A stretch of DNA of 64,000 nucleotides, from NCBI GenBank assembly GCA_947396885.1, contig OX377202.1:60848034-60912033 (forward strand), written 5' to 3'. The translations under genes and the position numbers were made by a program. Each line of letters starts with the position of its first letter. Position 1 is the stretch's first letter. Below the pieces are notes generated by a model. It searched no databases. It was not told the origin of the DNA and saw only the letters and a list, made by a program, of their open reading frames with translations. Origin of the DNA: Heligmosomoides polygyrus polygyrus. Its lineage: Eukaryota; Nematoda; Chromadorea; Rhabditida; Heligmosomidae. Below are positions 1 through 12,449 of this stretch, one piece after another.

Positions 1-975
1 ATTCTGGATTCGTGAACCTCTACTCGTTTGGTCTACCTATTTGGAAAAAAGAAATACATTTTATAGTAATTGAAAGGTGGAGATTTTTCCTATATGACTC
101 GCTTTCCCAGCTAAGACATACACTTCAGACCTTTCCCTTGTCAGAAGACGTGTTACAGGCGTCATGGTGCATGCGTCGGAACTCATGCGATCGCCTCGAA
201 ATCTGTTCACGGTCTAGCGCTGTCGTTCATGTCGCTCCAGTCGCATGTTCATAGTTGCAAGCGACGGAAGAGACCGGTGGTTAGCGTTGGAGCGTGTTAC
301 TTACCGCTGCTGAAGGTCGGAAGGGCTCGAAATTTGTATACTTGTTCGTTTAATTGAATATACTACTCAGAAAGTATCCTTAATGTGTTTACTTTGATAG
401 ACAGAGCTTGGTACCTTCCGCCTAGACGGGTCGGAGACGTTTCTCCAAGGTTATTTCAGATTTTCATGCCGATTAAGGGAAAACTCGCACTGCTTTCAGA
501 AATCCTGCCATCCAGACCATCACGTTCCTCATGTACCGTAGACATATATGTATGGTGATTGCTTCAATCGAAATAAGCATAATTAGCAGAAAGGTGTTTC
601 AAGTCCGGATTTCAAGCGACTTATTCCCATGGGGTTCTTTTATGTAGTTACATCACTCCACAGTCGCTCATATCATACTCGTCGTGGCGTAGTCGCTCTT
701 GTCGCTGCGCTCGCGTCGCTCTCATCGTGGAGCATCAACAAACCCTTACAGTTGATTGGAGTCCTAGCATATACGTGACTGAATGGGAGGTGTATAGACT
801 TCGAAGTTGTGGAAGTCTTACCACAAAATCTTCCTTCTTTGAATGCTTATTAACTTCCTGACAATATTTCTAGACCCGCGAAAAATTGAAGGATCTGGGT
901 TGGAACGCGGTTCCCCACTGACCCTAATCCCCTGGCATTGTCCCTCTGACTCTCACCTATTTCGCTACCTTGAGG
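1..975. other. No recognisable gene
   Basis: Short open frames only. The stretch around 80-330 (TTTCCTATATGACTCGCTTTC and AGTTGCAAGCGACGGAAGAG) resembles pieces near 51820 and 11300, suggesting old dispersed repeats. Nothing else can be supported. Confidence 0.4.
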
Positions 976-1078
976 CATTCCCCGGAGTTCCTTCCCTTGC
1001 CTAGTTCTGTACTCTCATCCGCTGACGCGGAGAAGAGCACAGAACTAGGCAAGGGAAGGAACTCCGGGGAGGGAATGA
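976..1078. repeat. Long near-perfect hairpin
   Basis: CCCCGGAGTTCCTTCCCTTG..CTAGTTCTGT at about 980-1010 is mirrored by ACAGAACTAG..CAAGGGAAGGAACTCCGGGG at about 1039-1069, with a short GC-rich loop. It looks like the inner part of the same MITE family as 6664-6849, folded on itself. No gene is recognised on either side in 1-1560. Confidence 0.7.
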
Positions 1079-2159
1079 CCGAAACACAGAAAACGCGAAG
1101 TGAACAGAAAGTAGAGTAATATCTGTCTATCGAGAGGCCCCGCAACGGCTGTCCTGAGTACTCTAGGTGAACTCGTCTAGCACCTTTTGGACCTGTTCGT
1201 ACTTCTCGACGGTAGCGGCCAAGAAGTATGAACATGTGGACCGTAGTGTGATGAGACTACACAACACAAGATCATGGAGAAAAAGACTTTAAGAATTCCC
1301 GCTGTTCGTACTTATTGTCTAAGCTTCGATAGAGGCAGTCACATTATATCTTTGTGATAATGAGGATCACATTGGTTTGAACTGCAGGAATCCTGTAAGC
1401 AGTGAGATTTTTCTGTTAATAAGCATAAAAATCTGAAGGAACCTTGGAAAAACACATGCTCGTCATCTAGGCAACGCTGCCACTCACTGTCTATCAAGTT
1501 TAAATCGTTAAGGATACTGTCTGGATAACAGACTGAATTAAGCGAACATGTATGCAAATGTCATCCTCTTCGGACCAGGGATGGGCGGAATTTCTGTTTT
1601 CTGTTTTCTGTTTTCTGATTTTCTGGCCATTTCGGACAAATTTTTTCTGTTTTCTGTTTTCTGGGAAAATGGCCAAAAATTGGCCAGAAAACAGAAAATC
1701 GAGTTATGAACAAAATGTTATCACAGAAATCTAATGAAAGGAATCCAAAAAGTATTATAGAATAGTGAGCTTCATTCCAAAATAGTATTTCTAGAGCCTC
1801 TTAAATGAAAAGCATGTGGCGTTTTTGGATGTGTAGTAATTGCGCCGCATACTCATGAACTGTCACTAAAAATTTTATATTAAAACTTTAAAACTAGTAT
1901 TCTGAGGGGCATTAAATTATGTACTAACTAACCACTTGTCCTAGAGTTACTGTGGGTAGGGTTATTCTCCACCTCCGGTTTAAAAATTGATCACTGCTAG
2001 TCGGTCATCCCCAATATCGCTTTCTGCGGAGCCTTCGTCGAAGCTGCTTTTCTAACTATGAAGATTCCTCCTTGGTGTCACAAATTAGTAAGAGAGAGAA
2101 AAGTTTTAGTTACCTTCGATTTTGCTGCTGCAATGATACAGTACTTAAAAATGAAATTT

Positions 2160-3328
2160 CTCATTTATCACTTATATCATCTGTCGTCCCATTGATCATC
2201 GAGTTGTTCAAGCGGGCACCAGCAGCGTCTCAACACGTCCATGCCACGTGCCAGGGTATCTAAAGAATCCTTTTCGCACGAGGGACACGAAGAGCGTCAT
2301 ATTGTTTATTCAGGGCTTTGACGAAGTCCGACCAACGCGTAGGTGGGCATCCTGGTGTTCTCTTGACATCCCGTGGAGTCTAGTCGGTGATGGCTCTCGT
2401 CCACTCGGTGTCTGCGAAGCGCATTCGTGGCCCGCCTAATTTTCGACGACTTGGCCTATGCGACAGCGTCCCTGATCTTCGAACGTCGGCAAAGCTCGGA
2501 ACTCCGGAGGCATTCTCTCAATTGCGTGAGTCGTGTCACTCCGAGCATTGTCCTCTCGATTCCCCGCTGCGCGACACTGATCGCTTGTTCATCCTGCTTT
2601 CGTAGAGCCCAGGTCTCTGATGCGTCTTTTAGGGCAGGAAGAACAGTGAAGTCAAAAAGGGGGGTACGGAACCCTGCGTCTTCTCCACGACTCTCTTGAC
2701 AACTCCTCAAGCCGCTCGCATCCTCCTTCCCAGCTCCGGCGCTAGTTAGTTGGTCATGTTGACTTCACGACCCAGATACACGTATCTGGAGCATTCGAAG
2801 ATGTTCGTTCCATTGAGTGAGAGTGGGTCGTCAGAAACTTGTCTGCTCCTCATGAACATCGCCTTCGTAAGATTCAGCTGTAGTCCAACGTTCCCACATA
2901 CACAGTCGAAGCCAGCAAGCATTTGCTCTGCCTGGCTAGCGCTCGGTGTTAGATGGTGTAGGTGCCGTCTGTCAGCTTTCACTCTCATGTCTTCCCATTC
3001 TAGTTGTCGAATGACGTTTTGAAGGGTGGCGCAGAAGAGAACCGGGGATATAGTACCCTCTCATCGAACCTCTCTGTTCACTTTGACACTTTGTACTCTC
3101 GCGACACTTCGATGAGCTTCGTAATGATGGTCGATCGTACTGAATCCTCTCTGAAATCCTGCTTGTTCGCATGACTGTACTTCATCCAGCGTTCTGCCGA
3201 TTCTATTCAGGAGGACTCGAGTTAACAGCTTATAGACTACGTACATCAGGCAGATCAGGCGATTGTTGATAACGTCGTGCACTCCTCTGTACAGCAAGGC
3301 GGTTCTGCTGGTCTTCCACTGAGATATA
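2160..3328 (-). pseudogene. RTE non-LTR retrotransposon reverse transcriptase, C-terminal fragment
   Basis: Minus-strand frames give [58 protein letters not shown] and [14 protein letters not shown] in the right order for the RT and C-terminal domains of nematode RTE elements. Frameshifts and stops break the frame. The 3' end near 2160-2200 has the degenerate tail of GTGATACAG-type repeats seen intact at 54431-54450. It is carried inside the hAT-like element, and its upstream end is cut by the mariner insertion at 3329. Confidence 0.85.
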
Positions 3329-4381
3329 TTAGGTTGTAACGAATTAAATGGCACTGGCTCGCGCCATTTTTTGGCGCGTCTTTACGTGTTTGATCAACAA
3401 CAAACCGTAACATGTGGCATATCATTTAGAAGCGCAAACTTTGCTCTACCGGTGAATACCAAATTTTCTATGTAAAGGTGGGAAAACTTTAGAGTTTTAT
3501 TGACTTTTTTGCAGATGGACAAAAGGGTAATCCGAGGCATTTACTTGTATGAATTCAAGCTGGGCACTACCGCTAAGGAGGCGGACGAGAAGATCAACGC
3601 CGCATTCGGTCAAGGATGTTCCACAATCGGACGGCGCATCGTTGGTATCAGAAGTTCCGGAATGGAGATGAGAGCTTGGAAGAACATGAAGGTCGTGGGA
3701 GGCATAGTGATGTTCATGAGGACAAGCTGAGAGATGTGGTAGAGGAGGATCCACATAAAGGTACCAGGGAGATAGCGAAGGTTCTTGGCGTCAGTCACAA
3801 CACAGCTGCCCGGCATCTGAAGGAAATTGGAAAGACCAAAAAGCTGGAAAGATGGGTGCCTCACGAGCTGTCTGAGGAGCAAAGAAACCGACGATATGAG
3901 ATCTCGTCCGCACTGCTTCTACGGAACGAAACGGACGCATTCCTTGATCGCGTCGTAACCTGTGACGAGAAGTGGATAATGTACGACAACAGGCGACGAT
4001 CGGCACAGTGGGTGGACAGCGATGAGAGCCCCAAGGTTTTTGCGAAGCCGGAATTGCACCAAAAAAAGTAATGGTGACAGTATGGTGGTGTTCGCTGGGA
4101 AATATTCACCACAACTTCCTCCCTCCCGGTGAATCCATCACGGCAGAGAAGTACTGCATTGAAATTGAAGAAATAATGAAAAAGTTGAAGGATATCCGGC
4201 CGGCCTTTGTAAACCGAAGGCGAGTTTCTTATGCTACTGGTATAAGAAAGCTTGTGTCACGTTGGCAAGGATGTGTAGAATCAGAAGGTTTTTATTTCGA
4301 ATAATAAACTTGCCTACAAGCCGAGATATTAACTGTTTAAATTTACAGTGGTTCAGTGCCATTTATTTCGTTACAACCTAA
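3329..4381 (+). mobile_element. mariner element 1 (deletion derivative)
   Basis: Inverted termini TTAGGTTGTAACGAA..AAATGGCACTG at 3329 and 4381 are flanked by TA (3327-3328, 4382-4383). The total length, 1053 bp, is shorter than the usual 1.2-1.3 kb. It interrupts the RTE portion of the hAT-like element, so it is the youngest of the three layers here. Confidence 0.93.
3515..4304 (+). pseudogene. mariner transposase, frameshifted and internally deleted
   Basis: From ATG 3515 the frame gives an N-terminal helix-turn-helix start (IRGIYLYEFKLGTTAKEA). A frame change near 3600-3620 then leads to WYQKFRNGDESLEEHEGRGR, the linker, and VVTCDEKWIMYDN holding the first catalytic Asp. Past another frame change near 4070 comes VTVWWCSLG, then a jump from FVNRRRVS to RKLVSRWQGC. 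The segment that should carry the second and third catalytic Asp is missing, so it cannot be active. Confidence 0.9.
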
Positions 4382-6663
4382 TAATATGATATATAGATAT
4401 GAGATGAAATAATAATGTGACAAAGAGGGTATATGCTCGGTCTTCATTATATGGTGTCTACGCATTCAAAAAAGCACTTTCACCTAAGATCTGTTGTGCT
4501 GACAGCCCCTTCAGTCTCGTTATGTACTGTAAGGCACCAAGCCAGTGCACATCAGCTTAAGTCGGTTAAGCAGTAATTAAGTGCTGTAAAGAGCATTGGT
4601 GAGTTGGCCTGAGAACTTTCAGTTACGCGGAAACTAGGCTACTTACAAGGAAAGGTATGACCAAGAACGAAACGAACTAGGAATACAGATTCTAGCGGAG
4701 CCAGTAATACTCAACGAATCTCTGCACAGCTTTAGAGTATGTTGCGAGAGTGCGTCTACAAACTCAAGCAATTGAGTTGAAATATGGAAACAGTGATCAC
4801 TGATTCATCGTGTTCGGTACTCTAAAAGTTTCTTACAAGTGGGACCATTATCTGATTGAGGTGTTTTTATTTATTTATTTATTTAAATGCACCAAAAGTG
4901 CGCTTGAACACAACAAACAAAAAAATAAAAACGCGGTAACCATAAAAAATATCATGTGCGGCGTTAGTAACAATAACATAAACAAAGCCAGATGGGGGAC
5001 ATCACTATGTATACTTTAAGATAGGAAGTCTATGTTTCCTAAGCATTTGGAGTTTCAGTTCAAAGTACTAGAGCAATTTTTTTAAAATTATGACGAAAAT
5101 ACAGTATAATTATGTCGAAATAGTTAAAAAAATGTTTAGGCAGAAGTTTATCATAAGCGTCAGGAGTGAGAAGCCAGAAGTTCAGTATAGCTATGGCGTG
5201 ATTCCCAGTGTGTGAAGAAATCACTTTCGAGCAACTTTATGAGAGCGAAGCACCTTGGAGTCCGGTCTAATTTCCGAGCATACCAAGGCGAGCAACCAGC
5301 CACATTATGCTTCCTCTCGGTATTGCTTCCATAGAAACTGAACTTGCCAAAAAATCACTCCGACGAATATTACCATGTAGGTGTCTATATAAACTAGAAT
5401 GAAAAAAATAAAAACGAAGATGAGAAGGTTAGAAACAACATGTACGTAACGAAGTGCTTTGCACTGAAACCCCAATTACCATTATTATTAAAGCAATAAC
5501 TGGAAACATAGTGATATCAACAAAACAGGATAAATAAACAAGAACAAAAGAGCTCAGTCTATTAGCTGTCACAGAGTAAAAATGCATGTGAAAGTATTCT
5601 TGCGTTCTGCACAGATGGAGTTTGATAACGATGCACTAGTCTTGATGTCTGCCATTTACCTTCGCACACTGTAACGAAGTAGTGTGAGTTCGTCCCATGA
5701 GTAGGCATAAAAGCCAAGTACTTACCGTTCTGATATTCGATTCACCACCAGGAACCTTGAAACAGACAAACAATGACGCTTAACACACACCTGTACCGCG
5801 AAGTTTCCATATTGAGGAGTCCCAGGCTTTCTTCATAATTAAAATCAGCAGGAGCATTGGGTACAGTTATGGACAAGAACTCTAATAAAAACTCGCTGCA
5901 TCTATTCCAAATTTTCGTGAGGCTATGGCATGAGAATATTCGCGGTGAAACGGGGCTGATGAGTAATGTTGTGTACTTTACGTGTCGAGATTCCTAGGAT
6001 CTATCAGTCCAGATTTACAACTTGCTGATTGCAGTAGACTGGAATGTACTAGAAATTTTTATAAACGCTTACAAATTAAAACGCTGGTCTACGACTACAT
6101 TTCTAGTCATACAAAAGCATTTGCCACTGGAAAAATGAATCTTTGGGTAAAATAATTAGATCGTGTGATAATTTCCAAATTTTCTGTTTTCTGATTTCTG
6201 TTTTCTGATTTTCTGGCGTTTTTGGCTTTTCTGTTTTCTGATTTCTGTTTTCTGACGAAAGCGATTTTCTGTTTTCTGTTTTCTGGGAAAATTCTCAAAA
6301 TTTCCGCCCATCCCTGCTTCGGACCATCACCGGCGGCGAATTACGCGCGCAAAGCTAGCGCTGTCGCCATACTCGCCAGAGAGTATGCACAGGCGACGGC
6401 AGCGACAAGAGGGATAGCAACTACGTTCGAATATAAACAGATTTCAAGAAGTTTCTCTGCTCATGCAGTCTGGATTCTCTTACGGAAGTGTGGAGCCACC
6501 ACGACTAATCAATACTCGCAACTAAACCTATTCAACTACCAACGAGTTTTCCGTCGAAATGACCGAGTGTTTGCTGGTTTTGCTCGTCGTGGAGCTCCAC
6601 ACCCAGTTCGATCAATACGTTTGGTGGCAGAAAAATAATCCCTTGCGTCTCCGTTTTACATGT

Positions 6664-6849
6664 GGTACTTAGTGGGCTGGTGCCCGCTCCGAGATTTCAT
6701 ATGGTCGTGGAACACATAAACACGGTTTCTGTGCTCTCCTCCGCTGACACGGTGGTGAGCACAGAACTAACCACGGGAAGGAACTCCGGGGTCTGGCTGA
6801 TCTAACTTACCCGTTTCAAGATACCTTCAGCGGACACCAGCCCAGTACC
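6664..6849. mobile_element. Small MITE with GGTACT termini
   Basis: Inverted ends GGTACTTAGTGGGCTGGTG and GGTACTGGGCTGGTGTCCGC face each other over 186 bp. The centre (GTGCTCTCCTCCGCTGAC..GGAAGGAACTCCGGGG) is related to the hairpin at 976-1078. A decayed relative starts at 42166. No clear target duplication is visible. Confidence 0.6.
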
Positions 6850-7390
6850 TCGAGACAATGCGTTTCGCTTTAGAACTCTTTCGCTGCCTTCATTTATTAT
6901 CAGCATTTGATATTGACACTATTCGCCTTAACGATCGGGAAATGAAAAATTTTGTGCGGAAAACTCGGCCGTACGCTTTTTAACGTTTGTCTAAACAACG
7001 ACCCATTGTAAACGTAAACTGAAGAAGTACGGATGCACTAAGTTCGAACAGTATGGTCGAGTTTTTCTCTCCAGACGTAAGTTACGGTTGTGGCGCCCAA
7101 TTTTTAACACTCGCGGCTAAACCTACCAAAGACGAGACGAGTTTCCTTCATAGATGAACGAGACCCTCGCACCGTACGTAGACGTTCGTTGCGGGACCGC
7201 ACAAACAACATAGCTTCTTCCCCGTATTCCACAAGTTAGGAGTGCATAAGGTATGATAGAGAGCTGAACAGCCGAAGAAATTATGCCGGCAGAGGAACGA
7301 AGTGAGAGTCAAGCACAGAGCACAGAGCTTCTAAAACGTCTTCTGAAAACCTAAAGCATATTGCGCCAAGTCTGATCTGAGGTACATCTT

Positions 7391-7726
7391 TTGAGTTTGG
7401 ACTCGCGTTGTACGACGTTTGTGTCACGTGTTTTGAATCTGTGCGCATGTTGCCACGTAGTCATAAACTTATCGGCTAGGCTTTACATTCACGCGCAGCG
7501 AGGTAGATGCTTCAAATGCGGCGAAGAGCACGATGAGCGCAATTGCAGGTCGAGGCGCAAATGTCGCGCATGCCAGAGCCTAAGGCATCATACTGCCTTC
7601 TGTAAATACAACAATCACGTGCGTGTAGACTTTCCAGAGCACGAATTTTACGATAGGCTCGAGGAGGCGGAGAGATCAGGATACGACGCAGAGCAGCGCA
7701 ATTTCAGGATTATTGAACTTTCGTAA
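7391..7726 (+). pseudogene. CCHC zinc-knuckle (gag-like) fragment or exon
   Basis: A 111-residue open frame whose second half reads GRCFKCGEEHDERNC (C-x2-C-x3-H-x4-C) followed by a second Cys/His cluster, CRACQSLRHHTAFC. This arrangement is typical of retroelement nucleocapsid domains and nucleic-acid-binding knuckles. The frame ends just before a CTTTC|GTAAGT sequence that would make a good donor, so it could be an exon. No linked protease or RT is seen downstream, only pyrimidine-rich and GC-rich sequence to 9560. Confidence 0.5.
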
Positions 7727-8249
7727 GTCGCACATACCTTTTCCTTCTTACTTTCCTATCTCAGTTAGTTCGTTTCTTAGCTTCTCTTAATTCCTTTAGT
7801 TCTCTTCCTAGTTTGCACCTACACATTGCACTTGCACATCTGTTACTCTTTCTTTAGTTACTTTATAGCTACCTCTCTTAGTACTCTTTAGCTTGATCTC
7901 CTTTCCCGTATTTCTTCTTGCAGGTATTTCTTTTCGCAGATGCCGGTTTCTCTTTTCGCAGTCGCCAGGACTGCTACGCAGTTCGATTTTTCCGCAGCTA
8001 CAGCTTTTTAGTTCGCCTTAAGCGGACAACACGACTTTCGTGTTCCTGGGGACGCGGTTGGGAGACCGCACTTACCTTTTGATTAGCCCTTGGGTAACAC
8101 TTTTTTGGTTCCACGTGCCTTAACCGTCCAAGGGGTTCATTCTTTGTCCTTGCGAGTTCAAAAATCTCCCACTCGCAGTTTCGTGGTCCCATCCGAAGCG
8201 CAGTAACCGCGCTCGTAGGCGAAATATCATGTAGGCCTATCTCTCGTCG

Positions 8250-8390
8250 ACGACAACATCACGACGCCAGCTGACTTCATCTACATCAACCCAATATTCT
8301 ACATCGCCACCTCATCTACATCAACTCAATATTCTACACGTCAACCTCAACGCCTTCTACATCAACTCGATATTCTACGATCAGCCGGTC
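8250..8390. repeat. Short tandem repeat (CATCTACATCAACTC..ATATTCTAC)
   Basis: Three to four imperfect copies of a 36-43 bp unit built on (T)CTACATCAACTCAATATTCTAC. The surrounding 7730-9560 has a T-rich first half and a GC-rich second half (8660-9140). In that second half long frames are open on both strands, which points to base composition rather than genes. Confidence 0.55.
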
Positions 8391-9879
8391 AGGAGATAGA
8401 GCCGCAGCTACGACGCCGACGCCGACGATGTCTCCACATGTGCATATGATCATTTATTCACGTAGTAGTTTTGTATAACTGTTTACTTGTCTTGATTTGT
8501 ATTGTGACTCGTAGGTCCCCAAACATTCATCGTCTGCTCACAACCCCCCTCGCGACCGCCCAGGTAACAGCAGTCCTCACACGTAAAAGGGGAACGTTCT
8601 TGCGCTGTTTCGACATGGTTAACTCGGAGGACTTAGGCCCTCATTAGGACATCTACGGTTAACTGTGTCTGTATGTTGCGTGTTAGGTAAGCTCCTCGCA
8701 GTGGTACCTCCGTCGAGACCGATCGCTGTTGTTGTCGGGAGTGTCGTGACTTTCGTCTCGACTCTTAAAGGACGCAAGGTCTCCGCGCCCACCTGGTCCC
8801 GCCGCGCGCGCCTGTCGAATACGCAGCCTCAATTCGCTGCGACGGAGTATGAACGCGCGCGCGGGCCTCAGTCTTCGCCTGCCGCAGCCGCCCCGGACGG
8901 TCGTGTCCGGTCGTCCTCTCATCGCCATCTTCGCTGGACGTCGCCGGAGCTGGAACGCATCGACATCACCGCAGGACGAGGAGCGCAGTATCGAGCCGGA
9001 GCAGGAGGATCTACCCTGGCATGGACGCCAGGAGGAGGTAACCGCAGGTGCGAGGCGAGGAGCACCGCCTCGTGGGCACACGCCCCAGGCAGGACCTCGC
9101 CGGACCCTCGCGGGCTGCTGTCGGGGATTCCCCTAGTAAGAGTAGAGGGGCAGGTCGCATAACTCGTATGTGTGGTTATGAAGTAGTCTTGTGTAGTAAA
9201 TCTGTGTGTATTGATTCTGCGGAAGTTGCGAGGACACGGGTTGAGTCCAATACCATTTATTGATCGCAACACTACGGGAGATTGGGAAGGCGCAGAGACG
9301 TGCGGGGAAGTCGGCGCAGAGTCAGGGAGCTCCAGGGAGCTAAAGTCCATCGCAGTAACGACCCATTGGTTCGGCAGGGGCAGCAGGGCCTTATGTTGTC
9401 GGGATCCGCGTGGCTGGAAAGGAAAGAGCATTAGCGTGCCGTAAGACCCCGCCGGTCTGCCAAAACGTAGCCTCGGGTCTGGACCACCGTTACCGATGCC
9501 GGTGGCGGCCAGCCCGGGGCACGACAGGCGCCAAATGCTGAGGATCAAAGTACTGCGCTTCGATTGCGAAGCCGAAATGGGTAGAAGTCAATAAAACTTC
9601 TCGAAGTGGATCAACGAGTTGGCCGTTAATCAGGAATGTTATATATTTGTTTCTATAATTACTTTTAAACTACGACTTTGTCTGACACAAGAGTTCTTAC
9701 TAGGGCACCGCTTTTCAAGCTGTTACCTAATTGCAATTGTTGCGGGCACGGTAATCAATAATGGAGCTACGAAACTATGAAATGGGAAGTTTGGAGGCAA
9801 GTTTGGGAACATCATTTTATTTCCGGATGTCAGAAAGTAAATTATCTTCTGTTGCATTGCTGCAGTCATTTCGTTCACT

Positions 9880-10290
9880 CGTGACGTCTTGTGAATCCCG
9901 ACGTACGTTGCAAAACTTCTGCGACATATCTTGTGAATCCGGAAGCACGTCGCGCGACGTTTGCTGACGTCCTCTGGATCCCGACGTACGTTGTAGGACG
10001 TATGCGTCACGTCTTGTTAATCACGACACATGTTGCATGACGTCTCTGGCGCGTCTTCTGAGACCGAGCGCACTTTGTGAAGCCTGTGGCACGTCTCCTG
10101 CATCCGGACGCATGCAGCACGAACCTGTGGCACGTCTCCTAGATCTGGACCTCCGCTGCAGCACGTCTGCGTCGTGTCTTGTGACTCCGAACGCATGTTA
10201 CACGACGTCTCTGGCGCGTCTTCTGAATCTGGATGCACACTGTGCGACGTTTGCGAATCGTCTTCTGAATCCCGGTGCTCGGCGCATGAT
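9880..10290. repeat. Degenerate 42-bp minisatellite, about 10 copies
   Basis: Units of the form CGTCTTCTGAATCCCGACG..GTTGCACGACGTCTCTGG repeat with a period close to 42 bp. Because 42 is a multiple of three, the minus strand at 10017-10352 reads as an open 14-residue repeat of the SEDAPETSCNM type. No start signal, splice context or domain supports a real protein. Confidence 0.7.
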
Positions 10291-11402
10291 TCCCATTCAT
10301 ATGCTAACGCGTTTCCCACCAACGCGATATAAATTCGCTGACAATCGCACATGATTAAGCTGAAAGAAACACACAGCTGGCATTCACCGCCGTGTGCAAG
10401 GCGTCCTCTGGCTTTGGTATCCCTCCCGCTGTGGCGGACGACATCACGAAACTTTATGTAGGAGGATAATTGTTAGATTCAGCTCAAACGTTGTAAGTCA
10501 GCTTGAGCTGAAAGCGGTTCGATTATTTGTAAAACGTCTTATTTTAAACGTGTAAAGGAAATTGGAATATTTCGCTGCTGCTTCTGCCCAACCAAAACCC
10601 TTGAATCGAAAAAAAAAACAGAAAGCTAAATCAAAGCACGAAATGCCGGTCGAAGCTTCAAAATCACACTTACAACTGAATAACATAATGACAGTACTAC
10701 TAGATCGCACTGTAGTTCAATACTTTTAGCGTTGCATCTAGCCACAACGTTACTCATACTACCTTCACTACTACATAAATAAACCATATGGGTTATTCTG
10801 CTGCAAATGCAGTGGTAAGAGTAATCTGAGTTCACCAAGCTCGAATGCATGCAAATCTTAAATCAGAAGAGAAATTCTGCTAGCGAGAACAGTTCTAGAG
10901 GCATCTCACACAGAGCAAAGTAGCCGTTGGGTGCTAGCAACATGATGAATCTCCTGAAGTTTCCTCGTTTTGAAAAGACTGGTCGGAATTTCTTCGTGAC
11001 TTTTGCACAACATCTTAGAGAAATTATGCACCCATCGTGATTAAACAGAAGACGGGCAATCCATCCATGACTTCCGTTCCCATGCTTCAAAATGCCTGTT
11101 ACACACTTACTATTTATAGCAGCAAACTGAATCCAACAGAGCTGTCAACTTCACCGCTTTCAATGCAAGTGCAGAGTGCCCCTAGTGCCAGTGAAGGGAT
11201 AGTCATAGTCCTGCGCGCCGAACGCGTTTATAGGTTTTCGAATTTAATCGACAGCCACATGTTAAGGAATAACCTCTTTCTGGTTCCAGTCGCCTTTCCA
11301 TAGTTGGCAGCGAGACCGGAGCTGAAGATCGGAAGAACCCAAATTCATCGAAAGCAGTATCAGTTTAGACCTCGTGGAAACCCATAGAAGACGTTCTCAC
11401 TA

Positions 11403-12440
11403 GACAATGCGTTCTTACTAGGGTAGCAAGTTTTCAAAACGTTACCGTAAGAGCAATCGTTGCGGGGCCCCACCTCCCCGGATCCGTGCTGGCGCCGTGC
11501 CAGCTTGATATCCTATAGGCATATCCTATAGGCAGCAATTGCTGGAAAAGGAGTTGGGTAATCTGAACTGTTGGGGATATGGACCTAAGGTCATCAGCTT
11601 TTGTAAGGAGAGGGTTCAGTATCTGGTACGAAATTATATATTTTTGCAAGGCATTTCCTTTCACCAGTAACACTTACCTCGCTATTTGTAGAGTGAGAAC
11701 TCCATGAATAGTGGAGCAACAGTTTTCATGGTGGCAGTCAAAATAATCATTGCAATAGTTTCTTTTCATTTGTTTGAATTACTGAGCATAGCTTTCTTCT
11801 GCAAGCAAGAAATTATCTTAATTTTGAAGAACTGCCCTAACGTGTATGGATTAACGCTGCTTTGCTGCAATCGTTCACAGTATCGTGAACTCGGCAAATG
11901 TGTTCTATCCCTCAAGAATGTAACGACAGGTCTAATTATACATCCGTACTGGGCCTATGGTTTCAAAATCTCAGCTTTACAACGCTCAATGAGCTAGTGA
12001 AAACACGCTCCTGGTCTGAAGAGGTTGAAAACACTTCTTGAATGCAGCTCTACACTGCAGATCACTGCTTCTGATCGTATTCTCCCACTCTATGTGTAAC
12101 TGAGTTTGGACAAATTTCGACGGTGGAGTGTTAAGACGACCTAATTAGCCTAACGTGCCGTAAATCACATCATAGTGAGTTCTGGTGACAGGAGGTGAGC
12201 ATCTTTACAGGCTATCATATATTCAGAACTATTAAATGGAATTTCTTCTCCAAATTTTCCATCCCTAAAAACACCAAACAGTTTGAAGCTTCCACATCGG
12301 GTAGCTGCGTGGCTCAGTTGTTGATTACCACGGGGTTGGCATGATGCCACTGACTGGTCCGAAGACGTGGTAGTCTCGCGACGATAACTCTTACTGTAAC
12401 TGTTCGAAAACGCGGTACTCTAGTAAGAACGCCTTGTTTT
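11403..12440. repeat. Degenerate inverted-repeat (foldback) element
   Basis: GCGTTCTTACTAGGGTAGC..AAGTTTTCAAAACGTTACCG at 11408 is matched, inverted, by the sequence ending near 12436 (GGCGTTCTTACTAGAGTACC, then GCGTTTTCGAACAGTTAC). A third relative lies at 9690-9745 (GAGTTCTTACTAGGGCACCG). The interior has small open frames and no recognisable product. Confidence 0.5.
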
Positions 12441-12449
12441 GCATCACGC

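Larger units (their letters stand above)
1576..6316. mobile_element. hAT-like composite element, copy 1 (8-bp TSD CTTCGGAC)
   Basis: Both ends read CAGGGATGGGCGGAA inward as inverted repeats, followed by TTTCTG/TTTTCTG-rich subterminal sequence. An exact 8-bp duplication CTTCGGAC lies at 1568-1575 and 6317-6324, typical of hAT elements. Inside are a minus-strand RTE reverse transcriptase fragment and a mariner at 3329-4381. A related copy lies at 43835-46403. About 1.2 kb here (roughly 4860-6040) has no counterpart in that copy. No hAT transposase is visible, so it is presumably non-autonomous. Confidence 0.85.

Noticed and set aside
8665..9548. Long open frames on both strands (165 and 209 residues)
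   Set aside because: Very GC-rich stretch with three or more simultaneous frames and low-complexity Arg/Ser/Pro products; best explained by composition.
12290..12350. Possible tRNA gene (GGGTAGCTGCGTGGCTCAGT)
   Set aside because: An A-box-like word is present but no convincing B box or cloverleaf; at most a decayed SINE fragment.
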